Origin: Haloarchaeobius litoreus
Lineage (GTDB): Archaea > Halobacteriota > Halobacteria > Halobacteriales > Natrialbaceae
DNA length: 64,000 nucleotides
Reading direction: 5' to 3'
Assembly (NCBI RefSeq): GCF_024495425.1
Contig: NZ_JANHJR010000001.1
Location: 1,240,001 to 1,304,000 of the forward strand
In this document: positions 17,817-26,381 of the stretch, one piece after another
How the letters are laid out: each line of letters opens with the position of its first letter
Numbering within the stretch: position 1 is the first letter of the stretch
Position numbers and translations under genes: made by a program
Notes under the pieces: generated by a model
What the model saw: only the letters and a program-made list of their open reading frames with translations
Databases searched by the model: none
What the model was told of the DNA's origin: nothing

Positions 17817-18110
17817 ATGAGTGACAACGACCCGTTCGAGGGTCTCGACGTCCCCGACGACCCGACGTCCGACCTCGACCGCGCGACGCAGACACTGACG
17901 GTACGGACCGATGAGCGACGGTACGGAAAGAAGATGGTGGTCGTCGAGGGGTTCGAAGGCGACAGCGACCTCCAGAGCCTCGCGAGCGACCTCAAGTCGG
18001 CCCTCGGGACCGGCGGCACCGTCAAGGAGAACCACATCGAGTTACAGGGCGACCACGCGGGGCGCGTGCAGGAACTGCTCCGCGACCGGGGCTACAACGT
18101 CGAATCGTAG
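17817..18110 (+). CDS. Translation initiation factor aIF1 (SUI1)
   Basis: A 97-residue SUI1/eIF1 homologue that acts in start-codon selection on the small ribosomal subunit. The core has KKMVVVEGFEGD, the basic loop and Gly-rich GTGGTVKENHIELQGDH, then the C-terminal helix RVQELLRDRGYN. The ATG at 17817 is used since translation upstream runs into the degenerate pseudogene. It stands alone and faces the convergent lipoprotein gene. Confidence 0.93.
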   Translation: MSDNDPFEGLDVPDDPTSDLDRATQTLTVRTDERRYGKKMVVVEGFEGDSDLQSLASDLKSALGTGGTVKENHIELQGDHAGRVQELLRDRGYNVES

Positions 18111-18117
18111 CGTCCGC

Positions 18118-19011
18118 TCAGCGACTTGCTGCCGTCGCGTTGGTCGTGCCCCACGTCGACGGCACGGTCACGGTCGTCGTCCCCACGTCGCGGTAGACGA
18201 GCCGTCGAGAGACTTGCAGTCGGGTGCCGTCCTCGCGAACGACCGTGTACCGGCTGCCGTACTCGTAGACGAACCCGTCGTTGGCGACGATTGCCTCGAG
18301 CGTCGCGTTCTCGACGCGGACGTCCTCCCCGCTGGAGAGGGCGTCGTTGACGAGGGTATCCGGCTGCGCGACCTCCGTCGCACGGACGTAGAACAGCTGG
18401 TCACTGATCCCGGACGGAACCCGGTCGAGTTCACGCACGTCAGTCACGTTCATCGACGCGAACCCGTTGTAGAGGAACTCGGGACTGAGCGCCCGCAGTG
18501 TCACGCCCTCGCCGGGGTCCACCGGCGTGCCATCGGCTGTCCGGGCCACGGAGAAGTTCGCGGTCGCCGGTGAAAAGCCGGCCGGACCCTGGGCCGCGTA
18601 CAGTACGCTCCCGTTCACGTAGGCCAGTCTGGTCACGTTGACGCTGGGGCCACGCCGCGTCACGTTCGAGACGTAGACGCTCCGGTTGCGGGCGAACTGG
18701 GCGTCCACCACGACGTGGTTCCACGCCGTCCCGTTGCCGTACCGGACGTCGAGCTCGTAGTCGAGGCTGTAGCTCGTCCCGTCGAGTCTTCTCGCCTGGG
18801 AGTTCAGGAAGATCTCCGGGTCGCCGAGGACGTCCGTCTCCGGGTCCGGCGAGAACGGCTGCTCGACCATCACGTCGTTCTCCGAGGGGTCGGGGGCCGA
18901 CGTCTCCGGCACCGAGAACGGGTCCCGCGTCTGGACGTCAGCCGTGCCACCACAGCCGGCGAGCACCATCGACAGCACCAGTGCCACTGCGAGCCACGGG
19001 CCCCTGTCCAT
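18118..19011 (-). CDS. Haloarchaeal lipoprotein of unknown function
   Basis: A 297-residue exported protein with a hydrophobic signal ending in the lipobox VLAGC near residue 20. The mature part is rich in Asn glycosylation sequons (NGT, NRS, NVT) and short strands, ending SRRLVYRDVGTTTVTVP. It resembles a family of haloarchaeal surface lipoproteins (DUF7537-like, from memory). The ATG at 19011 is chosen because it begins the signal peptide; the upstream frame is Arg/Ser-rich artefact. The function is unknown. Confidence 0.8.
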   Translation of the reverse strand: MDRGPWLAVALVLSMVLAGCGGTADVQTRDPFSVPETSAPDPSENDVMVEQPFSPDPETDVLGDPEIFLNSQARRLDGTSYSLDYELDVRYGNGTAWNHVVVDAQFARNRSVYVSNVTRRGPSVNVTRLAYVNGSVLYAAQGPAGFSPATANFSVARTADGTPVDPGEGVTLRALSPEFLYNGFASMNVTDVRELDRVPSGISDQLFYVRATEVAQPDTLVNDALSSGEDVRVENATLEAIVANDGFVYEYGSRYTVVREDGTRLQVSRRLVYRDVGTTTVTVPSTWGTTNATAASR

Positions 19012-19054
19012 CGTTGGGGGTTGGGCCGGTCGGCGCTTGAACGTTGGGACGCCC

Positions 19055-20293
19055 TCAGTCGTCCGCCGCTTCGACGAGTCGTCTCGCGCGTGCGACTGCG
19101 TCGACGACACCGCGAACGTCGGTTGTCTCGCCGCGCCGCCGGAGGGTTTCGGCGCGTGAGGCGGCACGGTCCGGTGTGCGCTGGTCTCCATCCGCCCCAT
19201 CGACGACGACCATCGGGGACCGCCCCTCCAGAAGCTCGTAGACCTCGTCCTCCCCGGCGACGAGCGCGGGATTCGCGACGGCGACGACGGCCGCACGGTC
19301 GACGGCCTCGCGGGCGGCCGCCAGGGTCACGTCGTCGAGCGGTTCGTGGGGGTACCGCTCGATGGTCTCGACGCCGAGCAGGTCGGCCGTCTCGGCCAGC
19401 GCGTCGCCCGGGGCGACTGGGCCGACGGTGACGCTGGCGTCCGCACCGACGAGCCGTTCCAGGGTTCGGGCCGCGGTAGAGCCGGAGCCGACGAGGTGGA
19501 CGCTGCGGTCGACGGCCTCGGGCTGGCGCGCGAGCGTGGTCACGCCGAGGCTCTCGGTGACTGGGTCGCGCCGGAGCACGGTCCGCGCGTCGAACGACTC
19601 GGCGAGACGCTCGCGTGTCAGCACGGACTCGGGTAAACCAGTAGCCACGATATCTCCGTCTGCGAGCAGCGCGAGTTCGTCGCAGTAGCGGGCCGCGAGC
19701 GAGAGGTCGTGGATGGCCGCAACGACCGTCTTGCCGTCAGCGACGAGGGCCGCGACGAGTTCGAGCGTCTCGACCTGATGGTTGATGTCGAGGCTGGCCG
19801 TCGGTTCGTCGAGGAGCAGTATCGGGGTCTCCTGTGCGAGCGCGCGGGCGATGGTGACGGTCTGCCGTTCACCGCCGCTCAGCTCGTCGATGCGACGGTC
19901 GGCGAGGTGTTCCGCGCCGACGCGAGCGAACGCCTCGTCGACGGCGCGGCTGTCCTCCCGCGAGGAGGGTTCGAAGCGACCGCGGTGGGGGGTTCGGCCC
20001 ATGGCGACCACGTCGCGCGCGGTGAACCCGAAGGAGACCGTGGTGTCCTGCGGGACGACGGCGACCCGGCGGCTGGCGGCCTTCGAGCCCAGGCCGTCGA
20101 GTCGGTCGCCGTCGAGGGAGACGGTGCCGGCGTCGGGTTCGAGCGCGCCACTGACGGTCCGGAGGAGCGTCGTCTTCCCGGCCCCGTTCGGGCCGACGAG
20201 CCCGAGGAAGGTCCCCGGCTCGACGGCAAGCGACACGTCGTCGAGGACGGTCGCGTCGCCGAACGAGACGGAGACGGAGTCGATATCGATCAC
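19055..20293 (-). CDS. btuD: Cobalamin ABC transporter ATPase BtuD with C-terminal extension
   Basis: ABC ATPase of the FecCD/BtuCD importer family, 412 residues. Walker A is GPNGAGKTT (about 34-42), the Q-loop lies in VVPQDTT, the signature is LSGGERQ and Walker B is ILLLDEPTASLD. The canonical domain ends near 250; the remaining roughly 155 residues form an extra domain starting VHLVGSGSTAARTLERLV, with a nucleotide-binding-like Gly loop. Halobacterium BtuD has a similar extension. Translation starts with GTG overlapping the permease stop (GTGA), so the two are coupled. The substrate could also be an iron-siderophore, but gene order with btuF favours cobalamin/cobinamide. Confidence 0.88.
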   Translation of the reverse strand: MIDIDSVSVSFGDATVLDDVSLAVEPGTFLGLVGPNGAGKTTLLRTVSGALEPDAGTVSLDGDRLDGLGSKAASRRVAVVPQDTTVSFGFTARDVVAMGRTPHRGRFEPSSREDSRAVDEAFARVGAEHLADRRIDELSGGERQTVTIARALAQETPILLLDEPTASLDINHQVETLELVAALVADGKTVVAAIHDLSLAARYCDELALLADGDIVATGLPESVLTRERLAESFDARTVLRRDPVTESLGVTTLARQPEAVDRSVHLVGSGSTAARTLERLVGADASVTVGPVAPGDALAETADLLGVETIERYPHEPLDDVTLAAAREAVDRAAVVAVANPALVAGEDEVYELLEGRSPMVVVDGADGDQRTPDRAASRAETLRRRGETTDVRGVVDAVARARRLVEAADD

Positions 20294-21417
20294 AGCGCGT
20301 GCACCTCCCGGCGGCTGAGCAGGAACAGGAAGAAGGGCGCGCCGACGGCGGCCGTGACGATGCCGACGGGGAGCACCTCGGCGGTCGAGCGCGCGAGCGT
20401 GTCGGCGACGACGAGGAACGTCGCGCCCGCGAGCGCGCTCGTCGGCAGGAGGATTCGGTGGTCGGGCCCGACGACGAGTCGCATCGCGTGCGGGACGACG
20501 AGTCCGACGAAGCCGATGACGCCCGCGACGGCGACGCCGGCGGCGGTGATGGCGCTCGACACCGCGAGCAGGATTCGCTTCGTGCGCTCGACATCGATGC
20601 CGAGGTGGTGGGCGTCCTCCTCGCCGAGCATGAGGACGTTCAGGTCCCGGGTGAACGGGAGGAGCAGGAGGAAGCAGGCCGAGACGGCGACGAACGCGAC
20701 GCCGACGGGCTCCCAGGCGGCGTTCATCCCGAGGTCGCCGAGCAGCCAGTAGTACGCCCGCTGGAGCGTCCCCTCGGGGCTGGTGACCATGAGGAACGAG
20801 ACGACCGCGCCGAGGAACGTCTGGACGGCGACACCGGCGAGCAGCAGGGTCGCGACGGGCGTGCGGCCGCCCTCGGTCGCGATGGTGTAGACGAGGAACG
20901 CGGCGGCGACCGCCCCGACGAACGCCGCGCCCTCGATGCCGAACGGGACGGCGGTGCCGACGATCGGGATGGCACCGCCGAGGGTGATGAACATGACCGC
21001 GCCGACGGCCGCGCCGGAGGAGACGCCGACGATGGAGGGGTCGGCCATCGGGTTCCGGAAGAACCCCTGCATGACGGTGCCGGCGGCGGCGAGCGCGAAG
21101 CCGACGATGGCCGCGAGTGCGATGCGCGGCAGGCGGAGCGAGACGACGATGACCCGGGTCGTCTCGGCGACGTGGAAGTGGAAGGGATGCGTGGTCTGGA
21201 GGCCGACGCCGAACGGGAGTAGCGTCACGCCGAAGAGGCGGGTCGAGCCGTCGGTGAGGGTCGCGCCAGTCGGCAGCCACAGCTCGTTGAGGATGGCCGC
21301 GAGCACCGCGGCTGGCGCGAGGTCGACCGGGCCGACCGCCGTGCAGACCGCTATCGTAGCGAGCAGCAGGGCTGCGAGGCCGCCGGACCACACGACCGCT
21401 CGAAGGTCTGTGCGCAT
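20290..21417 (-). CDS. btuC: Cobalamin ABC transporter permease BtuC
   Basis: FecCD-type permease of 375 residues with about ten membrane helices. Visible signatures are LRLPRIALAAIVGFALAAAG, the NPMADPSIVGVSSGA block and the coupling-helix region RDLNVLMLGEEDAHHLGID, ending in GFVGLVVPHAMRLVVGPDHR. It carries cobalamin (or a related corrinoid) through the membrane with BtuD. An unusual segment of about 40 residues (LPTGATLTD...FHFHVAETTR) enlarges the first outer loop. It is divergent from btuF with overlapping promoters. Confidence 0.9.
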   Translation of the reverse strand: MRTDLRAVVWSGGLAALLLATIAVCTAVGPVDLAPAAVLAAILNELWLPTGATLTDGSTRLFGVTLLPFGVGLQTTHPFHFHVAETTRVIVVSLRLPRIALAAIVGFALAAAGTVMQGFFRNPMADPSIVGVSSGAAVGAVMFITLGGAIPIVGTAVPFGIEGAAFVGAVAAAFLVYTIATEGGRTPVATLLLAGVAVQTFLGAVVSFLMVTSPEGTLQRAYYWLLGDLGMNAAWEPVGVAFVAVSACFLLLLPFTRDLNVLMLGEEDAHHLGIDVERTKRILLAVSSAITAAGVAVAGVIGFVGLVVPHAMRLVVGPDHRILLPTSALAGATFLVVADTLARSTAEVLPVGIVTAAVGAPFFLFLLSRREVHAL

Positions 21418-21439
21418 CGCTGGTGCTGGTTCACAAATC

Positions 21440-21465
21440 TACTTGCTTTAGGTAAATACTTATTG
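21440..21465. promoter_or_regulatory. Divergent promoter of btuCD and btuF
   Basis: Within the 70-bp gap, a minus-strand ACCTAAAG (about 30 bp from the btuC start) and a plus-strand ATACTTATTG (about 27 bp from the btuF ATG at 21488) form back-to-back TATA-like elements. Both transcripts would be nearly leaderless, so a classic RNA riboswitch has no room here. Confidence 0.5.
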
Positions 21466-21487
21466 CATACGTCGCGAGTTGGGTGTG

Positions 21488-22654
21488 ATGACAGCGACAC
21501 GGACGACGCTCGTTGTTGCACTGCTGCTCGTCGGCTCGCTCGCGGCTGTCGTGGTTCCCGTCGGGGGGGCCGCGGCACCGTCTGCGGCCGCGAACACGGC
21601 GTCGACGGCACAGGAGGACTGTTCGTTCCCGTTCTCCGCGACTGACGCGACGGGAACCGAAGTGACGGTCGAGGAAGCGCCCGAGTCGGTGGTGACGCTC
21701 GGGCCCGCCGCCGCACAGACGATGGTCGAGATCGGTGCCGGCGGCTCGGTGGTCGGCGCGACCCAGTACGCGAGCTACCTCGATGGCTCCGACGGCTGGG
21801 CGAACGTCTCGGGCAGCGGCCGGGCGTTCGTCAGCGCCGAGCGCGTCGTCGCCCAGCAGCCCGACCTCGTGCTCGCGGAGAACATCGTGAGCGACGACAC
21901 CGTCGAACGGCTCCGCAACGCCGGCATCACGGTGTACAAGTTCCAGAGCGCGACCAGCATGGACACCGTGCTGGAGAAGGTCGACCTGACCGGACAGCTC
22001 GTCGGTGCCTGCGAGGGCGCGAGCGAGACGGTCGAGTGGATGCAGACCGAGGTCGATGTCGTACAGCGCGCCGCACAGGGTCAGGAGGCCCCGCAGGCGC
22101 TCTACGTCTTCTACGGGACGACGCCCGGCCCGAACACGTACATCAGCGACCTCATCACCACCGCGGGCGCGGAGAACATGGCCGCGACAGCGGACCTGGA
22201 GTACAGTCAGGCGGGCTACGCACGCATCAACCCCGAGGTCGTCGCCAACATGACCGTCGAGTGGCTGCTGCTCAACAGCGGACAGCCCGAACCCCGGGTT
22301 CCCGACTCGCCAGCCTACCAGAACACCGTCGCGGTCCAGGAGAACCAGACGGTCGTGCTGAACAGCAACTACGTCAGCCAGCCCGCACCGCGCAGCGTCT
22401 ACGTGATGCGGAACCTCTCGCAGGCCTGGTTCCCCGAGGCCTACGCCGAGGCGAACGCGAGTGTCCGCGGCGAGGCATCGACGGGGACGACCGCGACGAC
22501 CGCGACGACCACGGCGACCGAGGGCGGTGAGACGGACGCCGATATGCCGACGGACGAGTCCACCGGTAGCGACGACGGCGGCTCGCCCGGCTTCGGCGTC
22601 GTGGCGGCACTCGTCGCCGTGCTCTCGCTCGCCGGCATCGCCCGCCGGACGTAA
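21488..22654 (+). CDS. btuF: Cobalamin-binding protein BtuF with PGF-CTERM anchor
   Basis: A 388-residue substrate-binding protein. It has an N-terminal Sec signal (RTTLVVALLLVGSLAAVVVP) and a helical-backbone (class III) binding domain with VTLGPAAAQTMVEIGAG and PDLVLAENIVSDDTVERL. A Thr-rich linker follows, then a C-terminal PGFGVVAALVAVLSLAGIA plus Arg-Arg, which is a PGF-CTERM sorting signal for archaeosortase processing and lipid attachment. It delivers cobalamin or a related ligand to BtuCD. An ATG at 21488 fits the leaderless promoter better than the TTG nine bases earlier. Confidence 0.87.
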   Translation: MTATRTTLVVALLLVGSLAAVVVPVGGAAAPSAAANTASTAQEDCSFPFSATDATGTEVTVEEAPESVVTLGPAAAQTMVEIGAGGSVVGATQYASYLDGSDGWANVSGSGRAFVSAERVVAQQPDLVLAENIVSDDTVERLRNAGITVYKFQSATSMDTVLEKVDLTGQLVGACEGASETVEWMQTEVDVVQRAAQGQEAPQALYVFYGTTPGPNTYISDLITTAGAENMAATADLEYSQAGYARINPEVVANMTVEWLLLNSGQPEPRVPDSPAYQNTVAVQENQTVVLNSNYVSQPAPRSVYVMRNLSQAWFPEAYAEANASVRGEASTGTTATTATTTATEGGETDADMPTDESTGSDDGGSPGFGVVAALVAVLSLAGIARRT

Positions 22655-22699
22655 CGCGACTCCGAAAGGCCGATACGACCCCCGCCCCTCGGTCGGGGC

Positions 22700-22981
22700 A
22701 TGGTCGAGAACGTCATCTACCCCGCGTACTTCGACGCGGGCCTCACGCGGTCGAAGGGACGACGTGTCCCGGACGACCTCGCGGTCGAGGAGCCGGACGT
22801 CGAGGAGATCGCGAAGGCCGTCCAGCAGGTCGGCTACGACGCGGTCATCGAGCGCGAGAAGAGCTACTCCCGCGAGGGACACCGCGAGCGCGGCCGCGTC
22901 CTCGTGAAGAACCCCGACGACGACTCGAAGAACGACATCGTCCAAGCCGTCGCGGCGTACGTCAACGCCCTCCGCGAATGA
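22700..22981 (+). CDS. srp19: Signal recognition particle protein SRP19
   Basis: A 93-residue SRP19. It begins [20 protein letters not shown], the typical 7S-RNA-binding opening, and continues with [15 protein letters not shown] and a basic [16 protein letters not shown]. It binds helices 6/8 of the SRP RNA and prepares the site for SRP54 in targeting proteins to the membrane. Its stop overlaps the gar1 ATG by 4 nt (ATGA), so the two are translationally coupled. Confidence 0.93.
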   Translation: MVENVIYPAYFDAGLTRSKGRRVPDDLAVEEPDVEEIAKAVQQVGYDAVIEREKSYSREGHRERGRVLVKNPDDDSKNDIVQAVAAYVNALRE

Positions 22982-23199
22982 AGCGCGTCGGCGAGGTCGT
23001 CCGCGTCGCACAGGGGCTCGCGGTCGCACGGAGCGACAGCGAGGAACACCCCGACATCGGCACCGAAGCGGTCGACGAGTCGCTCAACGCGGTCGGCCGT
23101 GTGGTCGACGTCTTCGGCCCGGTCTCGAAACCGTACGTCGCAGTCACCACCGACGACGACCCCGCGCTGTTGCTCGGTAAGACGCTGTACGCCCGGTAG
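22978..23199 (+). CDS. gar1: H/ACA RNA-protein component Gar1
   Basis: A 73-residue Gar1 with the small beta-barrel of the family: [19 protein letters not shown], then [21 protein letters not shown] and a closing LLGKTLYAR. It joins Cbf5, Nop10 and L7Ae in H/ACA ribonucleoproteins that guide pseudouridylation of rRNA. The pairing srp19-gar1 is widely conserved in haloarchaea. Confidence 0.92.
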   Translation: MKRVGEVVRVAQGLAVARSDSEEHPDIGTEAVDESLNAVGRVVDVFGPVSKPYVAVTTDDDPALLLGKTLYAR

Positions 23200-23256
23200 C
23201 GGCGGGGCCGACCAGCGAACAGAAAGGGGATAAACCGCCGGCCAGAACCACCGCGC

Positions 23257-24273
23257 ATGAACGACCGGACGCGCGTCCTCGGGGCCGTCGGCCTCGTCGT
23301 CGCCATCTTCCTCCTCGTGCAGCTCGGGGCGCTCTCGCTGGTCCAGCCATTCGAGGCACAGGACCGCCAGGTCGTCGAGAACCCGAACGACCCGACGAAC
23401 AGCATCGCCTACGTCGGTGCCATCCTCATCGCGACCGCGCTGATGCTCCTGGCGTTCAGGTACGACCTCCAGTGGCTCATCCGCGGGTTCATCATCCTCA
23501 CGAGCGGGATGCTCTCGTGGTACGTCTTCGCGGCGTTCCTCGCCCCGCTCGTCGCCGCGGTCCCCGCCGCGCTCATCGCGGTCGGCCTGCTCGTCTACCC
23601 GGAGTGGTGGGTAATCGACGCCGCCGGCGTGGTGATGGGTGCGGCCGCCGCCGGCCTGTTCGGCATCTCGTTCGGCCTGTTCCCCGCCATCCTCCTGCTG
23701 ACGGTGCTCGCGGTGTACGACGCCATCTCCGTCTACGGCACCGAGCACATGCTCACGCTCGCGGAGGGCGTCATGGACATGAAGGTGCCCGTCGTCCTCG
23801 TCGCGCCGACGACGCTCTCCTTCTCCTTCCGTGAGATGGGGAGCGCACCGGACGACGAGCCGGCGGACGAAGTCGAGCTGCCCGCCGGTAACGGCGGCCA
23901 GCCCGAGGGCGGTGACGCGCCCGAGCCGTCCGACGAGGGGGTCACCGACCAGTCGCCGATGGAGCGCGACGCGTTCTTCATCGGCCTCGGCGACGCCGTC
24001 ATGCCGAGCATCATCGTCGTCTCCGCGGTCCACTTCCACACCGCCGTCCCCGGTGGGACCGTGGACGCGCTCGTCACCGACCCCATCCTGCTCAACCTGC
24101 CCGGACTGACCGCGATGGTCGGGACGATTGCGGGGCTGCTCGTGCTGATGTGGATGGTGCTGAAGGGCCGCGCCCACGCCGGCCTCCCGCTGCTCAACGG
24201 CGGCGCGATCGGCGGCTACCTCGTCGGCGCGCTCGCCAGCGGCGTGCCCCTGATGGCGGCGCTCGGGCTCTGA
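23257..24273 (+). CDS. Presenilin/signal-peptide-peptidase family aspartyl protease
   Basis: A 338-residue intramembrane protease (A22 family) with nine likely helices. The two catalytic aspartates are in VYDAIS (Asp155) and GLGD (Asp246), and the PAL-like motif is GLPLLNGG near 315. A hydrophilic loop of about 45 residues between the two aspartates is rich in Asp, Glu and Pro, as in other archaeal presenilin homologues. It cuts peptides within the membrane, perhaps leftover signal peptides, though the substrates are unknown. Confidence 0.88.
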   Translation: MNDRTRVLGAVGLVVAIFLLVQLGALSLVQPFEAQDRQVVENPNDPTNSIAYVGAILIATALMLLAFRYDLQWLIRGFIILTSGMLSWYVFAAFLAPLVAAVPAALIAVGLLVYPEWWVIDAAGVVMGAAAAGLFGISFGLFPAILLLTVLAVYDAISVYGTEHMLTLAEGVMDMKVPVVLVAPTTLSFSFREMGSAPDDEPADEVELPAGNGGQPEGGDAPEPSDEGVTDQSPMERDAFFIGLGDAVMPSIIVVSAVHFHTAVPGGTVDALVTDPILLNLPGLTAMVGTIAGLLVLMWMVLKGRAHAGLPLLNGGAIGGYLVGALASGVPLMAALGL

Positions 24274-24331
24274 ACCGGCCCGGACTGCCGCGGCCCGAAC
24301 CGGTTTTGACCGTTCTCCCGTCTCTCCCCCC

Positions 24332-25033
24332 ATGACCGAACGCGTAGCGGTGGTGACGGCGGCCGGCCGCGGCATCGGCGCAGCGTGCGCACGACGACTC
24401 GCCGACGACGGGTACACGCCCGTCCTGCTGTCGAAGTCGGGTGCGGCGAAGGAGGTGGCCGAGGAGCTCGGCGGCGTCGGCTTCGAGGGGTCCGTGACCG
24501 ACCCGGCCGACCTGGAGGCGCTGGTCGATTCGGCGCTCGACCGGTACGGCCGCATCGACGTCGTGGTGAACAACACCGGCCACCCCGCGACCGGTGACCT
24601 GCTCGACATCGAGGCCGAGGACTGGCACGACGGGCTCGACCTCGTACTCCTGAACGTCGTCCGCATGGCCAGGCTCGTCACGCCCGTCTTCGAGGAGCAG
24701 GGCGGCGGGAGCGTCGTCAACATCTCGACGTTCTCCGCGTACGAGCCGTCGCTCGACTTCCCCGTCTCCTCGGTGCTGCGGGCTGGTCTCGGCGCGTTCA
24801 CGAAGCTCTACGCCGACCGGCACGCCGACGTTGGCATCCGGATGAACTGCGTGCTGCCGGGCTTCGCCGACAGCTACGAGGTCGACGACGAGACGCTGGC
24901 CGAGATTCCGATGGGGCGGCCCGCCGCCGTCGAGGAGATCGCCGACGCCGTCGCGTACCTCGCCTCCGACGACGCGAGCTACGTGACCGGCCAGAACCTC
25001 CGGGTGGACGGCGGACTCACGGACTCCGTCTGA
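24332..25033 (+). CDS. SDR-family protein lacking the YxxxK catalytic motif
   Basis: A 233-residue Rossmann protein of the short-chain dehydrogenase family. The cofactor loop TAAGRGIGAA and the NNTG motif are present, and the C-terminal YVTGQNLRVDGG is FabG-like. In place of the catalytic Tyr-x-x-x-Lys the segment after NISTFSAYEPS reads VSSVLRAGLG, so Tyr is Ser and Lys is Arg. Ser is still near the expected site. This describes a subfamily that binds NAD(P) but may not be a standard dehydrogenase. It is convergent with the wHTH gene. Confidence 0.82.
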   Translation: MTERVAVVTAAGRGIGAACARRLADDGYTPVLLSKSGAAKEVAEELGGVGFEGSVTDPADLEALVDSALDRYGRIDVVVNNTGHPATGDLLDIEAEDWHDGLDLVLLNVVRMARLVTPVFEEQGGGSVVNISTFSAYEPSLDFPVSSVLRAGLGAFTKLYADRHADVGIRMNCVLPGFADSYEVDDETLAEIPMGRPAAVEEIADAVAYLASDDASYVTGQNLRVDGGLTDSV

Positions 25034-25063
25034 GCGAGGAGGACGGCCGCCGAAAAGAGTCGG

Positions 25064-25456
25064 CTACTCGCCGGGTTCGTGCCCGGTGACGTTGCGGTAG
25101 TCGGCCTCGATCTCCTGCCGACCGAGGTGGGTGATCTCGTAGAACGTCCGTCGGCCGTCTGCACCCTCGGGTGCGCCGGTGCGGGCGACGAGGCCGGCGT
25201 CGACCAGTTGCCCCAGGTGGTGGGTGAGGTCGAACGTGGGGTCGTCGATGGCGGAGGCGAGCTCGCTCCGGGCCACCTCGTCGCGCTCGTACAGCAGGAA
25301 CACGACGGCGTAGCGCCGGGAGTCCCCCAGCGCGGCCTTGCGGGCGGCGTGGTCCGCGAGCGTGCCCATGCTGTCGTCGAACAGCCGGTCGTCGACGTAG
25401 CTCTCGAGGTCCCGTTCGTCCGGCGGCGTCGGCTGGTCTCCGGTTTCGGCGGCCAT
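25064..25456 (-). CDS. Winged-HTH regulator, ArsR-like
   Basis: A 130-residue DNA-binding protein. After an acidic N terminus it has a winged helix-turn-helix with RYAVVFLLYERDEVARSELA, the recognition helix FDLTHHLGQLVDAGLV and a wing ending RRTFYEITHLG. It resembles haloarchaeal ArsR/MarR-like repressors with no metal-binding cysteines, so the signal is not evident. The start MAAETGD (25456) is preferred to the upstream in-frame ATG since the upstream part is basic. It is divergent from 25590-26357 and may regulate that gene. Confidence 0.8.
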   Translation of the reverse strand: MAAETGDQPTPPDERDLESYVDDRLFDDSMGTLADHAARKAALGDSRRYAVVFLLYERDEVARSELASAIDDPTFDLTHHLGQLVDAGLVARTGAPEGADGRRTFYEITHLGRQEIEADYRNVTGHEPGE

Positions 25457-25589
25457 GGTACACCTGTTGGTACGACGTGTCGACATAAGTATCCACCGAT
25501 TAGAAAGAAATTTTTCGTTGTTCTCTGCTGACTGTTCTCTGGGCGTTCCCCCGCGTCTTATTTCCCCCTGCTGTGAACGCAATCAACAG

Positions 25590-26357
25590 ATGTTCGACGG
25601 ACAGACGACCTTCCGCTACGGCGGCCGCCCCATCGCCGACATCCTGGCCGAACAGGCCCCGGAGCCGCCGCGATTCAGCCGGCAGAACGATTTTACCGTG
25701 TACGTGATGGGTCCGTACACCGCCTTCAGCGCGGCCTACGCCTACGACGACGGCGACCGGCTGTCGACGCCGTTCCAGGCGGACCCGCTGTTCGAGCCGG
25801 CGCACCACGTCACCGACAGCGGTCGCGGCGACATGGAACAGGCGCTCCGGGACTTCTGTGCCGAGCTGCGCGACCGCCACAGCTGCCGGGCGTTCATCGC
25901 CAGTGACATCGGCATCCCGACCTACCGGCAGGCTCGGGAGCTGAACGAGCGCCGCGACGACGACGAGCCCGAGGTGCAGGGGATGGCCCCGCTCGACCAG
26001 TCCATCGCGTTCGCCGCCCACAGCGACGCCGTGCTGTTCCTGTTCACACAGGGTGGGCTGACCACCGGCGTCGGCACCGAAACCGGCGGCATCCTCGGCG
26101 AGTTCCACCTCCGCCGCGGGAACCCCGCGACGACGCACAAGCCCGGCCAGCGCGTCGCCATCTACCAGGACGCCGAGTTCGGCAGCGCGACGGTCGACGA
26201 ACTCCCCTACGGCTTCGACGTGCGCTACGACGAGTTCCGCCGGCGGGACGACCTCCACGACAAGGTCCGGAACTGGTTCGACGCGCTCACCCGCGAGGCA
26301 CGCGACACCGACCTCCCGGTGTTCGTGCCCGGCGAGACGTACGCGCCGGAGGAGTAG
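25590..26357 (+). CDS. DUF7509-like haloarchaeal protein, possible NDT fold
   Basis: A 255-residue soluble protein. A strand FTVYVMGPYT opens the domain, followed by RAFIASDIGIPTYRQ and by SDAVLFLFTQGGLTTGVGTE with a Gly-rich ETGGILGEF. The order (GPxxAF near the N terminus, D at strand 3, Glu in a Gly-rich loop) resembles nucleoside 2-deoxyribosyltransferase-like folds, which use such a Glu; this is my inference. It is divergent from the wHTH gene. The DUF number is from memory. Confidence 0.6.
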   Translation: MFDGQTTFRYGGRPIADILAEQAPEPPRFSRQNDFTVYVMGPYTAFSAAYAYDDGDRLSTPFQADPLFEPAHHVTDSGRGDMEQALRDFCAELRDRHSCRAFIASDIGIPTYRQARELNERRDDDEPEVQGMAPLDQSIAFAAHSDAVLFLFTQGGLTTGVGTETGGILGEFHLRRGNPATTHKPGQRVAIYQDAEFGSATVDELPYGFDVRYDEFRRRDDLHDKVRNWFDALTREARDTDLPVFVPGETYAPEE

Positions 26358-26381
26358 GCCGCGGTCGTCCGTTCTCGTGTC

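Noticed and set aside
20299..21222. Long plus-strand frame opposite btuC
   Set aside because: Composition is Glu/Arg/Asp/Gly repeats typical of antisense to GC-rich membrane genes; btuC is clearly the real gene.
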